Below, piece after piece: positions 36,197-46,536 of a stretch of DNA of 64,000 nucleotides (positions within the stretch are counted from its first letter, which is position 1; each line of letters begins with the position of its first letter). The position numbers were made by a program, and so were the translations under genes. Below the pieces are notes generated by a model. It was not told the DNA's origin. It made no database searches and worked only from the letters and a program-made list of their open reading frames with translations. The stretch spans positions 1 through 64,000 of the forward strand of contig NZ_JACNME010000005.1 of assembly GCF_014270065.1 (NCBI RefSeq). Reading direction: 5' to 3'. The DNA is from Quadrisphaera sp. RL12-1S. GTDB lineage: Bacteria; Actinomycetota; Actinomycetes; Actinomycetales; Quadrisphaeraceae.

Positions 36197-37093
36197 TCAG
36201 CCCTTGATGCCGGTGCCGGCCACGCCCTCGATGATCCTGCGCTGGAAGATGAGGTAGAGGACCACCAGCGGCAGCGCGCCGAGCACGGCGCCGGCCTGGA
36301 TGTCGGCGTAGCGCTGCCCGAAGGAGCCCTGCACCGTGGCCAGGCCGACGGGGATGGTCATGAGCTCGGGGTTGGAGACCACGAACAGCGGCAGGATGAG
36401 GTTGTTCCACACCCCGACGAAGGTGACGATCGCCATCGCCGCGATGATCGGCTTGCTCAGCGGCATGATCACCTGGCGGTAGATCCGCCAGTAGCCGGCG
36501 CCGTCGATGCGGGCGGCCTCCTCGAGCTCGCGCGGGAGCCCGTCGAAGAACTGCTTGAACACGAAGACGGCGATGACCGCGGGCACCTGCGGGAAGATCA
36601 CGGCCCAGTAGGTGTTGAGCAGCCCGGCGATGTTGAGCATCTGGAAGATCGGCACCACGAGCACCTGGGCCGGCACCATGATGCCGAGGATCATGAGCAG
36701 GAACACGATGCGGCGGCCCGGGAACTGCAGCCGCGACAGCGCGAAGCCGGCCATCGAGGCGAACAGCACCGTGAGGAACGTCGTCACGGCCGAGGTGAGG
36801 AAGCTGGACAGGTACCAGTTCCAGATGTCACCGCTGGCCAGCAGGGTGCCGTAGCTGTGCAGCGTGGGCGCGGCGGTGAGGATCGGGCCGGTGCCCAGGG
36901 CCGCCTCGGCGTTGCTGGACAGCGACGTCTTGAGGGCGAACAGGCTGGGGATCAGCCAGATGACCGCGAAGACGACGAGCACCACCGTGGTGATGACGGT
37001 GAAGGCGCGCCCGCTGCTGGCGGCCTTCTCGGGGGCGACCCGGGCCGCCGGGGCGGCGGCCGAGACGCCGTTGCGCACTGAGGTGGCGGACAC
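36197..37093 (-). CDS. Sugar ABC transporter permease, MalG/CUT1 type
   Basis: A 298-residue inner-membrane permease with six helices. The EAA loop is EEAARIDGAGYWRIYRQVIMPLSKPIIAAM (EAAxxxG motif) before the last helices, diagnostic of binding-protein-dependent importers. The C-terminus QRRIIEGVAGTGIKG is typical of MalG-type CUT1 subunits. It follows the MalF-type gene with a three-base gap in a binding protein - MalF - MalG operon. No ATPase gene is present, so a shared MsiK-like ATPase elsewhere is likely, as is common in actinobacteria. Confidence 0.92.
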   Translation of the reverse strand: MSATSVRNGVSAAAPAARVAPEKAASSGRAFTVITTVVLVVFAVIWLIPSLFALKTSLSSNAEAALGTGPILTAAPTLHSYGTLLASGDIWNWYLSSFLTSAVTTFLTVLFASMAGFALSRLQFPGRRIVFLLMILGIMVPAQVLVVPIFQMLNIAGLLNTYWAVIFPQVPAVIAVFVFKQFFDGLPRELEEAARIDGAGYWRIYRQVIMPLSKPIIAAMAIVTFVGVWNNLILPLFVVSNPELMTIPVGLATVQGSFGQRYADIQAGAVLGALPLVVLYLIFQRRIIEGVAGTGIKG

Positions 37094-37096
37094 GGC

Positions 37097-38032
37097 TCAG
37101 GCCCTCCTGCTCTGGTAGCTCTCGAACGCCTGGCGCAGCAGGGCGATGACGATGATGAGGATGAAGAGGATCACCGAGGCCGCCGACGCCGCGCCGATGC
37201 GGTTGTCGGTGAAGGCCACGCCCGCCGTCAGCGTCAGGGCCACCTGCGTGGAGATGCCCGGGCCGCCGGAGGTCATGAGGTAGACCTGGTCGAAGATCTT
37301 CAGGCTGGCGATGATCTGCAGCAGCACCACGAGGGTGGTGGTGCGGGCCAGCAGCGGCAGCGTGATGAGGCGGATCTGCTGCCACGGGGTGGCGCCGTCC
37401 ACGGCGGCCGCCTCGTACAGCTCGCGGGGGATGTCCTGCAGGCCCGCGAGGTAGAGGACGAAGTTGAAGCCGAGGGTCCACCACACGGTGGCCGCGGCCA
37501 CGCCCCACATCGCCCAGGTCGGGTCACCGAGGACGGCGGTGGGGGTGAGCCCGAACAGGGACTGCAGCGAGGGCCACAGGCCGGTGCCGGGGGTGAAGAT
37601 GAACACCCAGATCAGCGAGATGGTGGCCGAGGGCAGCACGAACGGCAGGAAGAACGCCAGCCGGAAGAACCACTGGCCGCGGTTCATGCGGTTGGCGAGC
37701 ACCGCGAAGACGAAGCTGAGGATGACCAGCGGGACGGTCGTGATGAGCGTGAAGTACAGCGTCTGCCACAGGGCCTGGCGGAAGTCGTCCCGGCCGAGCA
37801 TCTCCGCGTAGTTGCCGAGCCCGGCGAAGCTGCCGATGCCGGGCTTGACCAGCGAGGTGTTGAAGAAGCTCACGACGATCATGTAGATCACCGGGACGAT
37901 GAGGAAGAGCGCGTAGAAGACGCCGAACGGGGCGATGAACAGCCACCCCGCGCGGGCGTCGGTGCGCTTCACCCGGCGCGAGGGGGCCGCCGGTGCGGCG
38001 GCCCCGGGCGGGGCGAGGGTCTGAGCGGTCAC
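37097..38032 (-). CDS. Sugar ABC transporter permease, MalF/CUT1 type
   Basis: A 311-residue permease. A basic cytosolic head (SRRVKRTDARAGWLF) is followed by six helices. The EAA loop is YEAAAVDGATPWQQIRLITLPLL. The block PLVILSFVFAVLANRMNRG is typical of MalF-like subunits. It pairs with the MalG-type gene to form the channel for an oligosaccharide importer. Its start is 55 bases after the stop of the binding-protein gene. Confidence 0.92.
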   Translation of the reverse strand: MTAQTLAPPGAAAPAAPSRRVKRTDARAGWLFIAPFGVFYALFLIVPVIYMIVVSFFNTSLVKPGIGSFAGLGNYAEMLGRDDFRQALWQTLYFTLITTVPLVILSFVFAVLANRMNRGQWFFRLAFFLPFVLPSATISLIWVFIFTPGTGLWPSLQSLFGLTPTAVLGDPTWAMWGVAAATVWWTLGFNFVLYLAGLQDIPRELYEAAAVDGATPWQQIRLITLPLLARTTTLVVLLQIIASLKIFDQVYLMTSGGPGISTQVALTLTAGVAFTDNRIGAASAASVILFILIIVIALLRQAFESYQSRRA

Positions 38033-38087
38033 CGGAGGCTCTCCTTCCAGGTCTGCTGGGCGTGCCGGGTCTGCCGGGTCGGCGCGG

Positions 38088-39471
38088 TCACACCGGGCTC
38101 GGGGTGTCGAGATAGGTCTGCAGCTGCGACTTCATCGCCGCGAGCGCGTCCTGCGGGCTGGCGAGCTGCTGCTGCACGAGGCCCAGCTGCGCGCCGACGA
38201 TGTTCTCGAAGTTGCTGCCCGAGCCGGAGTACCAGCCGGGCGGGTCGTAGTTGGCGATCTCCGCCGCCGAGGCGTAGTCGGCCTGGGGCTCGAGCGCCTT
38301 GTACTCGGCGGAGTCGAGGGTCTCCTTGAAGGCGGGGATGTGCCCGCCCTTCGCCCACGTCAGCGACTGGTCGAGCATCGACTTGATGAAGCCCATCGCC
38401 AGCTTCTTCTGCGCGTCGGTGCGGTCCATCCTCGGGAGGATGAAGGTGTGCGAGTCGGCCTGGGCGGCCGGCTTGTCGAACAGCTGCGGCACCGGGACCA
38501 TCCCGAACTTCAGCCCCTCCACGGCCTGCGCCGTGGTGATCTCCCACTCGCCCTGCATGTAGAAGCCGGCCTTGCCGGTGAACATGAGCGTCTGGGCGCC
38601 GGCGTAGTCCTCGGTCGGCGTGAGCAGGCCCTTCTTCACCAGCGAGGAGGTGTACTCCATCGTCGTGATGGCGAGGTCCTCGTTGACGGTGAGCGTGGCG
38701 CCGTCGTCCCCGAGGAAGGGGGTGGCCCCGTCCTGCTGCCAGTACAGGGTCTGGAAGAGGCGCCACTGGCCGGCGGTGTCGCCCACGGAGGCGACGGCGA
38801 GCGGGGTGGCGCCGGTGACGCCCTTGATGGCGGTCAGCGCCGCCTCGAACGCCTCGGTCCCCTGGATGCTGTTGAGCTTGCCGTCGCCGGCGAGCAGGCC
38901 CGCCTTCTGGCAGACGTCGCTGTTGAAGTACATGACGAAGGGGTGGGTGTCGAGGGGGACGGTGTAGTAGCTGTCCCCAACCTTCCCCGCGTTCCACACC
39001 GACTCGGTGAAGGACGAGCTCGACAGGCCCACGAGGCCGAGCAGGTCCTCGGTGATCGGCTCGAGCAGGTCGGCCTGGGCGAGGATGGTCGCGCGGGTGG
39101 CGTGGGCCACGGCGACGTCCGGCGGCTTGTTGCCGAGCGTGGCCAGCACGACCTTGGTGTAGTACGGGTTGCCCCAGGCGAAGGTGGCGGCGGTCAGGGA
39201 GCTCGCGCCGCCGTGCTGCGTGCGGTACTCGTCGAGCATCGTCTGCAGGCGGGCGCCGTCACCGCCGCCGAACAGGTTCCAGAACGTGACCGACCCGGGG
39301 TCGAGCGGGGTGCCCGCCACGCCCGCGGCCAGGGGCGAGCCGCAGCCGGCCAGGCCACCGGACAGGCCCAGGGGCCCCCAGGCCGGCCAGGCCCCCGGCC
39401 AGGACCCCCCGGCGGCTGGGGCCCGGCGGTGCTGTGACGGGTGGGTGCCCTGCGGGCAGCCTCGTGGACAT
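38088..39471 (-). pseudogene. Sugar-binding lipoprotein, frameshifted in the signal peptide
   Basis: The body is a complete CUT1 solute-binding protein (TFWNLFGGGDGARLQTML; PPDVAVAHATR; VPLDTHPFVMYFN). The start is ATG 39471, with GAGGAGG six bases upstream. It encodes a twin-arginine head (PSRRGVLAGGLAGLG), but the lipobox LSGGLAGCG lies in another frame; the change falls in the GGGGCCCCC run at about 39371-39379. One base fewer there restores a Tat-type lipoprotein signal. Without it, the only in-frame start (GTG 39320) would give a protein with no signal, useless for uptake. Real mutation or sequencing error cannot be told apart here. Confidence 0.8.
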
Positions 39472-39521
39472 CATCGACCTCCTCGTCGTGCGCTGGCCCG
39501 GAGTCTGCATGGTCGGCCCCC

Positions 39522-39541
39522 GATTTGCAACGATAGAAATC
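39522..39541. promoter_or_regulatory. Candidate LacI-type operator
   Basis: An AT-rich imperfect palindrome (half-sites GATTTGCAAC and GATAGAAATC, 7 of 10 pairs) centred on a CpG lies between the divergent transporter and GH2 genes. LacI-family operators share the central CG and this length. No regulator gene is adjacent. Confidence 0.45.
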
Positions 39542-39570
39542 CGGTGGCGCGCCGTGGCACACTCCGGCCC

Positions 39571-41589
39571 GTGGCAGAGACGGCACAGCTCCCCCGCGCC
39601 AGCACGCAGAGCGGGGAGCACCCCCGTCCGCAGCTGCTGCGACAGCACTGGACCGACCTCGGCGGCACCTGGCAGCTGGGCCTCGTCCCCGCCGGGTCCC
39701 CCGGTCCGCGGGGCCTGTGGCGCGGTGGGTCCCTGCAGGACCGGACGGGCTTCGAGCGCGACGTCGTCGTCCCCTACCCGCCGGAGAGCTCCGCGTCCGG
39801 GGTGGGCGAGCAGGGCCCGTTCGCCGAGCTCTGGTACCGCCGCGGCCTGCGGCTGCGCGACGTCGCCGGCGCCGGGGAGCTCGCGGCCGAGGGGTCGGGG
39901 GCGCGGCTCGTGCTGCGCTTCGGTGCGGTCGACCACAGCGCGCGGGTCTGGTTCGACGGCCACCTCGTGGCCGAGCACACCGGCGGGCAGACGCCGTTCT
40001 CCGCCGACGTCACCGACCTCCTCACCCCCGGCCCCGACCTGGACCTCGACAACGAGCACGTGCTCGTGGTCCGCGCCGTCGACGACGCCCGCGACCCCGA
40101 GCTGCCCCGCGGCAAGCAGGACTGGCACGACGCCCCGCACGCCATCTGGTACCGCCGCACCTCCGGCATCTGGCAGACGGTCTGGGCCGAGGTGGTCCCG
40201 GCGGTCAGCATCGAGCACCTCACCTGGACCACCGACCTCGTCGGCGCCACCGTGCACCTCGTCGCGGAGCTGTCGAGCGTCCCCGTGGAGCCGGTCAGCC
40301 TCGCCGTCCGCCTGTCCCTCGGGGCTCACGACGACGACGAGCGCGTGCTCGCCGAGGCCGTGGTCGCCGTGCCCGGTCCCACCGAGCGCGGGGGACCGCG
40401 CGTCGAGGTGGCCCTGGCGGTGCCGCTGCTGCGGCACGGGCAGGAGCGCGAGGCGCTGCTGTGGAGCCCGGAGCACCCCCACCTCGTCGACGCGCAGGTG
40501 CGGCTGCTGACCCGGGGGCCCGCCTCACCGGCCGGTGCTGGCGCCGAGCTGGACGCCGTCGCCAGCTACCTCGGGATGCGCTCGGTGCAGGTGGGCGCCG
40601 GGCAGCTGCTGCTCAACGGCACCCCGCGCACGCTGCGGAGCGTGCTCGACCAGGGCTGGTGGCCCGACACCCACCTGGCCGCCAGCGCCGCGCGGCTGCG
40701 CACCGAGGCCCAGCTGCTGGCCGACCTGGGGTTCGACTCGGTGCGGATCCACCAGAAGGTGGAGGACCCGCGCTTCCTGCACTGGTGCGACCGGCTCGGC
40801 ATCACCGTCTGGGCCGAGACGGCCGGCGCCTACGCCCACACCTCGCGCGCCGTCTCCCTGCTGACGGCGGAGTGGCTGGAGGTGGTCCGCCGCGACGCGA
40901 GCCACCCGAGCGTGGTGGCGTGGGTGCCGCTCAACGAGAGCTGGGGCGTGCAGGACATCGCGGTCTCCGCCGGGGAGCGCGCATACGCGACGGCGCTGGC
41001 GAACCTCACCCGCGCGCTGGACCCGACCCGGCCCGTCATCAGCAACGACGGGTGGGAGCACACCGACTCCGACCTCTGGACCGTGCACGACTACACCGAC
41101 TCCGGGGAGGTGCTCGTGCGCCGCTACGGCTCGCCGGAGGCCGCCGCGGCGCTGGTGGGCGTGCCCTCGCCGTCGTCGTCCTCGGCCCGGGTGAGCGCCA
41201 ACGGCCGGCGCCTGCGGGTGGCCGGCGGGCGCGGCGACGTCGCGGCCGAGGAGCGGCCCCTGGTGCTCAGCGAGTTCGGCGGGGTGCGCTTCACGCCCGC
41301 CGTCGATGGCGCAGCGGCGCCCGAGGGCGCGACGTGGGGGTACTCGACCGCCTCCGACGCCGGCGACTACGCCCGCCGCCTGGGCGACCTGCTGGGCGCG
41401 GCGAACGCGTGCGTGGAGGCGGGCGGCCTGGTCGGGTGGTGCTACACGCAGCTGGCCGACACGCTGCAGGAGGCCAACGGCCTGGTCACGGAGGACCGCA
41501 CGCCCAAGCTGCCGCTGGCGCAGCTGCGCGCGCTGGTCACCGGCGAGCCAGCGCCCCCGTCCGCAGGGTCTTCTTCGCCGACGGCGTGA
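39571..41589 (+). CDS. Glycoside hydrolase family 2 enzyme
   Basis: A 672-residue cytosolic GH2 enzyme, shorter than LacZ. The N-terminal jelly-roll sugar-binding domain includes [12 protein letters not shown] and [32 protein letters not shown]. An Ig-like domain follows, then the barrel: [29 protein letters not shown], the acid/base [12 protein letters not shown], and the probable nucleophile in PLVLSEFGG. It would release beta-linked sugars such as galactose, mannose or glucuronate. It is divergent from the sugar transporter across a possible operator, so it probably digests the imported oligosaccharide. The 3' end overlaps the convergent permease by 53 bases. Confidence 0.9.
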   Translation: MAETAQLPRASTQSGEHPRPQLLRQHWTDLGGTWQLGLVPAGSPGPRGLWRGGSLQDRTGFERDVVVPYPPESSASGVGEQGPFAELWYRRGLRLRDVAGAGELAAEGSGARLVLRFGAVDHSARVWFDGHLVAEHTGGQTPFSADVTDLLTPGPDLDLDNEHVLVVRAVDDARDPELPRGKQDWHDAPHAIWYRRTSGIWQTVWAEVVPAVSIEHLTWTTDLVGATVHLVAELSSVPVEPVSLAVRLSLGAHDDDERVLAEAVVAVPGPTERGGPRVEVALAVPLLRHGQEREALLWSPEHPHLVDAQVRLLTRGPASPAGAGAELDAVASYLGMRSVQVGAGQLLLNGTPRTLRSVLDQGWWPDTHLAASAARLRTEAQLLADLGFDSVRIHQKVEDPRFLHWCDRLGITVWAETAGAYAHTSRAVSLLTAEWLEVVRRDASHPSVVAWVPLNESWGVQDIAVSAGERAYATALANLTRALDPTRPVISNDGWEHTDSDLWTVHDYTDSGEVLVRRYGSPEAAAALVGVPSPSSSSARVSANGRRLRVAGGRGDVAAEERPLVLSEFGGVRFTPAVDGAAAPEGATWGYSTASDAGDYARRLGDLLGAANACVEAGGLVGWCYTQLADTLQEANGLVTEDRTPKLPLAQLRALVTGEPAPPSAGSSSPTA

Positions 41590-43006
41590 GGAGCAGCTGC
41601 CCCACGAAGCCGACGGCCAGGGCGGCGAGCACCCCGAGGTTGGCGTAGGCCCACGGGCCGTCCTTCCCGCCCAGGCCGACCGGCCCCAGCAGGTAGCCCT
41701 GCCAGGCGAGCCACGTGGCGCTGGTGTTCACCACCAGCCCCCAGCCGAGGACGGACGACGCCACCAGCAGCGCCACGGCCCCCCAGCGCACCGAGCCGTA
41801 CTGGCCCGCGGGGTCGAAGAGGGCGGCGTCGTCGTAGGCGCCGGAGCGGCGGACCAGGTCCGCGACGGCCGCCCCCGCCCACGCGGCGATCGGCACCCCG
41901 AGGGTGATGAGGAACCCCTGGAACGGGGTGAGGAAGTCGGCGGAGACGAAGACCACGTACACCGCGCCGGCAACCATGAGCGCGCCGTCCACCAGGGCGG
42001 CCGCCCAGCGCGGGGCGGGCAGCCCCAGGGACAGCAGCGCCAGGCCGGAGGAGTAGATGTCCAGCACCGCGCCGCCCACCAGGGACAGCACCGCCACCAC
42101 GGCGAACGGCACGAGGAACCAGGTGGGCAGGCCGGTGGCCAGGGCGCCGATGGGGTCGGTGCCGGCGCCCTCCGCGAACGCCGGCGAGGAGGCCGCGAGC
42201 AGCACCCCGAAGCCCAGCAGCACCAGCGGCGCGGCGGCGCCGCCGAACGTCGTCCACCACACCACGCCGGGGCGGGAGGAGTGCCGGGGCAGGTAGCGGG
42301 AGTAGTCGCCGGCGGCGTTGACCCACCCGAGCCCGAACAGGGTCATGCTGAACACGGCCGCGCCGAGCAGCGCCTGCCAGGAGCCGTTCGGCGCCGAGGT
42401 GATCGCGCCCCAGTCGAGGTCGGGCACCCGCAGCGCGAGGAAGACCGCGGTCAGCACGCCGGTCACCCAGGTGATGACGGCCTGCAGCTTCATGATCGCC
42501 TCGAAGCCCAGCACCCCGGCGCCCACCACCAGGGCGACGACGACGACGAGGGCGACCGCCTTGGTGACCGCTCCGCCGCCCCAGCCCAGCGTCGTGAACA
42601 CGGTGGCGGTGGCCAGCGCCGCCAGCGAGACGAGGACCGTCTCCCACCCGACGGTGAGCAGCCAGCTGATGGCCGAGGGGACCTTGTTGCCGCGGACGCC
42701 GTACGCCGCGCGCGAGACCACCATGGTCGGCGCGGACGCGCGGGTGCCGCCGAGGGCGACGAGCCCGCACAGGAGGAACGACGCCACGATCCCGACCACA
42801 CCCGCGAGCAGCGCCTGCCACCAGCTGACCCCGAAGCCGAGCACGAACGCGCCGTTGGCGATGCCGAAGACGGAGACGTTGGCGGCGAACCACGGCCAGA
42901 ACAGGCTGGACGGCTTCCCGCGGCGCTCGGACTCGTCGATGACGTTGAGGCCGTTGACCTCGACCCTCGAGAGCGAGGGCGTCTCCTGCTGCGGCACGAC
43001 GGACAC
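41537..43006 (-). CDS. Cytosine/purine permease (NCS1 family)
   Basis: A 489-residue transporter with about twelve helices. [26 protein letters not shown] is the helix 1 signature of NCS1 nucleobase transporters. [24 protein letters not shown] is the conserved helix 3 region (GxxGxxxPS), and [14 protein letters not shown] is the helix 6/7 motif. It imports a purine, pyrimidine, thiamine precursor or hydantoin with H+ or Na+. GTG starts at 43006 and 42997 are equally possible. The divergent lexA gene starts 97 bases away. Confidence 0.87.
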   Translation of the reverse strand: MSVVPQQETPSLSRVEVNGLNVIDESERRGKPSSLFWPWFAANVSVFGIANGAFVLGFGVSWWQALLAGVVGIVASFLLCGLVALGGTRASAPTMVVSRAAYGVRGNKVPSAISWLLTVGWETVLVSLAALATATVFTTLGWGGGAVTKAVALVVVVALVVGAGVLGFEAIMKLQAVITWVTGVLTAVFLALRVPDLDWGAITSAPNGSWQALLGAAVFSMTLFGLGWVNAAGDYSRYLPRHSSRPGVVWWTTFGGAAAPLVLLGFGVLLAASSPAFAEGAGTDPIGALATGLPTWFLVPFAVVAVLSLVGGAVLDIYSSGLALLSLGLPAPRWAAALVDGALMVAGAVYVVFVSADFLTPFQGFLITLGVPIAAWAGAAVADLVRRSGAYDDAALFDPAGQYGSVRWGAVALLVASSVLGWGLVVNTSATWLAWQGYLLGPVGLGGKDGPWAYANLGVLAALAVGFVGQLLLTPSAKKTLRTGALARR

Positions 43007-43055
43007 GACGGAACAGTACGGTCTGCGCGCCCCCTGGCCGAGACCCCGACGCGGG

Positions 43056-43105
43056 TCGAACGCCTGTTTGAGATCGCGTGCTCGATCCACTACGCTGCGT
43101 TCGTG
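43056..43105 (+). promoter_or_regulatory. lexA promoter with SOS box, leaderless
   Basis: TCGAACgcctGTTTGA at 43056-43071 is a near-perfect actinobacterial SOS box (consensus TCGAACnnnnGTTCGA). TTGAGA (43068-43073) and TACGCT (43091-43096) form -35 and -10 boxes with a 17-base spacer. The SOS box overlaps the -35 box, so LexA should block RNA polymerase. The GTG at 43103 lies six bases after the -10 box, predicting a leaderless mRNA. Confidence 0.85.
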
Positions 43106-43786
43106 GCGACGACAGCCCCGAAGGGGACCTCCAGCCGAGCTGACGACCTCACCAGCCGGCAGCGGGCCGTCCTCGACACCATCCGCGAGTCGGTCTCGAG
43201 CCGCGGCTACCCGCCGAGCATGCGGGAGATCGGCAAGGTCGTCGGGCTGCACAGCCCCAGCAGCGTCGCGCACCAGCTGGTGACGCTCGAGCGCAAGGGC
43301 TACCTGCGCCGCGACCCCAACCGCCCGCGCGCCATCGAGGTGGTCGACGCCGGCCGCGGAGCGGGCCGCGAGGAGGGCGGCCCCGCCGTCCCCGTGGTGC
43401 CGGAGAGCGAGGACACCGCCTTCGTGCCGCTGGTCGGCCGCATCGCGGCGGGTGCGCCGCTGCTGGCCGAGCAGGAGGTGGAGGACGTCTTCGCCCTCCC
43501 CCGCCAGCTGGTCGGCGAGGGCGAGCTCTTCACGCTGCGGGTGGTCGGTGACTCCATGGTGGACGCCGCCATCTGCGACGGCGACTACGTGGTGGTGCGC
43601 CGCCAGCCCGTCGCCGAGAACGGCGAGGTGGTCGCCGCCATGATCGACGGCGAGGCCACGGTCAAGGTGCTGCAGCGCCGCGGCGGCCGGGTGCAGCTGC
43701 TCCCCCGCAACGACGCGTACTCCCCCATCGACGGGACCGACGCGACCGTCCTGGGCCGCGTCGTCACGGTGCTGCGCTCGCTCTAG
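43103..43786 (+). CDS. lexA: SOS repressor LexA
   Basis: A 227-residue repressor and self-cleaving protease. The winged helix-turn-helix is [41 protein letters not shown] (about 19-60). The cleavage site is A116-G117 in [10 protein letters not shown]. The catalytic dyad is S151 ([13 protein letters not shown]) and K188 (EATVKVLQ). RecA filaments trigger self-cleavage and SOS induction. The upstream SOS box shows autoregulation. Its stop shares the CTAG palindrome with the stop of the convergent Nramp-like gene. Confidence 0.97.
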   Translation: MATTAPKGTSSRADDLTSRQRAVLDTIRESVSSRGYPPSMREIGKVVGLHSPSSVAHQLVTLERKGYLRRDPNRPRAIEVVDAGRGAGREEGGPAVPVVPESEDTAFVPLVGRIAAGAPLLAEQEVEDVFALPRQLVGEGELFTLRVVGDSMVDAAICDGDYVVVRRQPVAENGEVVAAMIDGEATVKVLQRRGGRVQLLPRNDAYSPIDGTDATVLGRVVTVLRSL

Positions 43787-45273
43787 CCGAAGTAGCCGAG
43801 CAGCTTCGGCAGCTGCTGGGCCATGGTCAGCACGGTCGCCGTGCCGTAGATGAGGATGGCGGCCACCAGCAGCGCCAGCCGCACACCTCTGACGCGCAGC
43901 GGCGCGGGCAGCAGCCGGCGGTTGGTGGCGATGAGCAGCGCCGAGTAGATGGTCATCATGAGACCGCCGACGGTGGCGGAGACGACGACGAGCGCGATCG
44001 GCTGGTCGAAGCCGACCAGCAGCACCACGATGCCGATCGCCACGAGGCCCCAGGTGAGCCAGAAGTAGAGGCGGCTCTCGTCGGCGCCCCTGAGGTAGCT
44101 GGTCTTGAGCACGTCCGCGGCCATGCGGCTGGTGTAGTCGGTGATGCCGAGCGCGGCGCCGAACAGCGAGAACGCCCCGATGACCCAGAAGAAGACGCCG
44201 AACCAGCTGCCGACGGCCTGCGCCAGCTGCTCGCCCTCCACCCGGACGAACTGGATGTCGCTCGGCAGGTCCTCGAGGCCGAAGACCGTGGAGTAGGCCA
44301 GCAGCGAGGTGAAGAAGATCGACACCACGGTGATGGCGACGAAGGTGCTCAGCTGCTCGACGTTGGCGAAGCGCCACCACCCGCGCCAGCGCCGCAGGTT
44401 CTCCTCCCCCTCGGGGCCCTCGACGCGGAAGACGTAGCCGGTGCTGGGCACCGCCTCCGGCTCACCGGTGACGGGGCTCTGCAGCCGCGGCACGTAGTGC
44501 CCCATGCCGAAGCCCTTGTCGCGGATCCAGTTGGACTGCACGAGGTTCTGCCCGCCGCCGGCGCCGGCGAAGATCATGGCGCCGAAGAGGGTGGCGAACC
44601 CCAGCTCGGCCGCGGGGAAGCCGGCCTGCGTGACGATGGTCGGCACGTCGCGCCACGCCGTCGCCGAGATGGCCGCGACGGCGCCCACCACGAGCAGCAG
44701 CAGCACGGCGGCCACCTTGACCATCTGGATCTTCTCCAGCGCCACGTAGACGACCGGGGCGAGGGTGAGGATGAGCCCGATGGCCACCAGCAGGCCGATG
44801 GCGATGAACCGCGGTGTCCCGCCGGTGAGGAAGCTGATGAGCGTCGCCGAGCTCGTGGCCCACCCCGGCCACAGGTTGGCGCCGTAGGTGAGGACGGCGA
44901 AGACCAGGCCCCAGTGCGGCCAGAACCTGCTGAAGCCCGTCACCGCCGTCTCGCCGGTGGCCAGGGCGTACCGCTCGATCTCCATGGTCACGAAGTACTG
45001 CGTGACCACCCCCACCACCGCGGCCCACACGAACACCAGCCCCACCTGCGAGGCGATGAAGGGGAACAGCACGAACTCGCCGCTGCTCAGCCCCACGCCG
45101 GCGGCGATGATGCCCGGCCCGATGAGCGGCAGCCACCGGCTCGGCGGCTTCGGCAGCGCCCGCACCTGCGGCACCGCGAGCGTCGACCCGCGGAAGGGGT
45201 CCAGGACTGACGTGCTGGCGGAGGGGGTGGCGCTCGTCGGTCGCTGACCGGCCGCGTCGTCGCGGGTCGACAT
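43783..45273 (-). CDS. Divergent Nramp-family transporter
   Basis: A 496-residue protein with about eleven to twelve helices, starting [12 protein letters not shown] at 45273. [21 protein letters not shown] is helix 1 and [20 protein letters not shown] helix 6 of the Nramp fold. The metal-binding DPGN of helix 1 and the MPH motif of helix 6 are absent (read GVGLSSGEF and GAMIFAGAG), so Mn/Fe transport is doubtful. A long soluble insertion (about 245-290; [19 protein letters not shown]) lies between helices. Mg2+ or an organic substrate is possible. A member of the fold; substrate unknown. Confidence 0.78.
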   Translation of the reverse strand: MSTRDDAAGQRPTSATPSASTSVLDPFRGSTLAVPQVRALPKPPSRWLPLIGPGIIAAGVGLSSGEFVLFPFIASQVGLVFVWAAVVGVVTQYFVTMEIERYALATGETAVTGFSRFWPHWGLVFAVLTYGANLWPGWATSSATLISFLTGGTPRFIAIGLLVAIGLILTLAPVVYVALEKIQMVKVAAVLLLLVVGAVAAISATAWRDVPTIVTQAGFPAAELGFATLFGAMIFAGAGGGQNLVQSNWIRDKGFGMGHYVPRLQSPVTGEPEAVPSTGYVFRVEGPEGEENLRRWRGWWRFANVEQLSTFVAITVVSIFFTSLLAYSTVFGLEDLPSDIQFVRVEGEQLAQAVGSWFGVFFWVIGAFSLFGAALGITDYTSRMAADVLKTSYLRGADESRLYFWLTWGLVAIGIVVLLVGFDQPIALVVVSATVGGLMMTIYSALLIATNRRLLPAPLRVRGVRLALLVAAILIYGTATVLTMAQQLPKLLGYFG

Positions 45274-45301
45274 CACCCCAACGTGGCGCAGGTCACAGCG
45301 G

Positions 45302-45322
45302 ACCGCCACTCCAGGTGGCGGT
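45302..45322 (-). terminator. Hairpin after the geranylgeranyl reductase-like gene
   Basis: The arms ACCGCCAC (45302-45309) and 45315-45322 pair perfectly around a 5-nt loop, twelve bases beyond the stop of the gene at 45334. No T-run follows. Confidence 0.5.
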
Positions 45323-45333
45323 TCGCTCGAGGA

Positions 45334-46515
45334 TCAGCCGGCGAGCAGGGCCCGGCCCATCCCCGTCACCACGCGGCGCGTGAGGCGTCCGCGGGCCAGG
45401 CCGATGTCGGCGACGTCGTCGAAGACGCCGGTGTCCCGGGCCGAGGCGCGCAGCGCCGCGTGCAGCAGCCGGTCGCTGCGGACCAGCCGGGCCGCGAGGT
45501 CCGTGTGCCGCAGGTGCCCGACCAGCGCCTCGCCCAGCATGCGGTCGTAGCGGCCACCTCCGAGCGCCGCGCGCCCGGCGAGCACGCCGGACAGGACCGC
45601 GTAGTAGATGCCCTCCCCCGTCACGGGGTTGACGAGGCTGGCCGCGTCGCCCGCGAGCAGCACCCTGCCCACCGACCACACACCGCTGCGACCTGTCGAG
45701 AGCGGCAGCGGGTGCCCGGCCACCTGCTCGGCGCCGGCCGTGGTCCCCGGCAGCAGCTCCTCGAGTCGCTCCAGCAGCCGCGCGCGCGTGGGCGTCTGCC
45801 CCGCGCTCGAGCGCGAGTCCACCAGCTGCCCGAACCCGACGTTCGCGCGCCCGTCCCCGACCGGGAAGGACCACGCGTAGCTGGGCCGGTCGGTGTCGGT
45901 GGAGAAGGCGAGCACCTGCACGCCGTCGTGCTCGGGCAGCACGGGCGCGTAGGCGCGCACCGCGATCGCCGTCGTCCCCCGCTTCTGCGGCGGCACGGCC
46001 GCCGGGCCCAGGGCCCGCCGCACCTCCGAGTGGGCGCCGTCGGCCCCCACCACGACGCGGGCGCGGACCAGCTCCCCGTCGGACAGGACGACGCCGACCC
46101 CGGCGCCGTCCTGCAGCACGTCGCGCACGCGAGCCCGGCGCAGGACGGCGCCCCGGTCGGTGGCGGCCCGCAGGATCCGCTCGTCGAGCACCGCGCGCGG
46201 CACCACCTGGGCCGGTCGGCTCATGGCCTCCTCGACCACCGGCACGCCAGGCGCCCCCACCACCGAGATCCGCAGCCGCGGCGCCACCGGCCAGTCGTCG
46301 AGCAGGCCGGTGACGCCGACGGTCTCGAGGACGTCGAGGGCGTGCGGGGCCACGCCGTCCCCGCAGACCTTGTCCCGCGGGAAGTCCGCGCGGTCCAGGA
46401 GCAGCACCCGGGCACCGGGCCGCTGGTGCAGCGCCCCCAGGGCCGCCGCCGAGCCCGCCGGCCCCGCCCCGACGACGACGAGGTCCCAGTGCTGCTCCAG
46501 ACCGTGCTGCGTCAC
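45334..46515 (-). CDS. Geranylgeranyl reductase family flavoprotein (MenJ-like)
   Basis: A 393-residue FAD-dependent oxidoreductase. DLVVVGAGPAGSAAAL is the GxGxxG dinucleotide fold. FPRDKVCGDGVAPHAL is the signature block of geranylgeranyl reductases. VVGADGAHSEVRRAL is the DG motif, and VLLAGDAASLVNPVTGEGIYYAVLSG is the GD motif. In actinobacteria such proteins reduce isoprenoid chains of menaquinone (MenJ) or lipids; which target applies here is not determinable. It is probably associated with the membrane surface without helices. The start is GTG; a CAGACT box six bases upstream is a weak leaderless signal. Confidence 0.87.
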   Translation of the reverse strand: MTQHGLEQHWDLVVVGAGPAGSAAALGALHQRPGARVLLLDRADFPRDKVCGDGVAPHALDVLETVGVTGLLDDWPVAPRLRISVVGAPGVPVVEEAMSRPAQVVPRAVLDERILRAATDRGAVLRRARVRDVLQDGAGVGVVLSDGELVRARVVVGADGAHSEVRRALGPAAVPPQKRGTTAIAVRAYAPVLPEHDGVQVLAFSTDTDRPSYAWSFPVGDGRANVGFGQLVDSRSSAGQTPTRARLLERLEELLPGTTAGAEQVAGHPLPLSTGRSGVWSVGRVLLAGDAASLVNPVTGEGIYYAVLSGVLAGRAALGGGRYDRMLGEALVGHLRHTDLAARLVRSDRLLHAALRASARDTGVFDDVADIGLARGRLTRRVVTGMGRALLAG

Positions 46516-46536
46516 ACCGGGAGTCTGCCAGCAGGG

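Noticed and set aside
38088-39320. Binding-protein gene taken as intact from the GTG at 39320
   Set aside because: That start would drop the lipobox that lies just upstream in the same frame; the ATG at 39471 with a strong ribosome binding site fits better, making the gene frameshifted.
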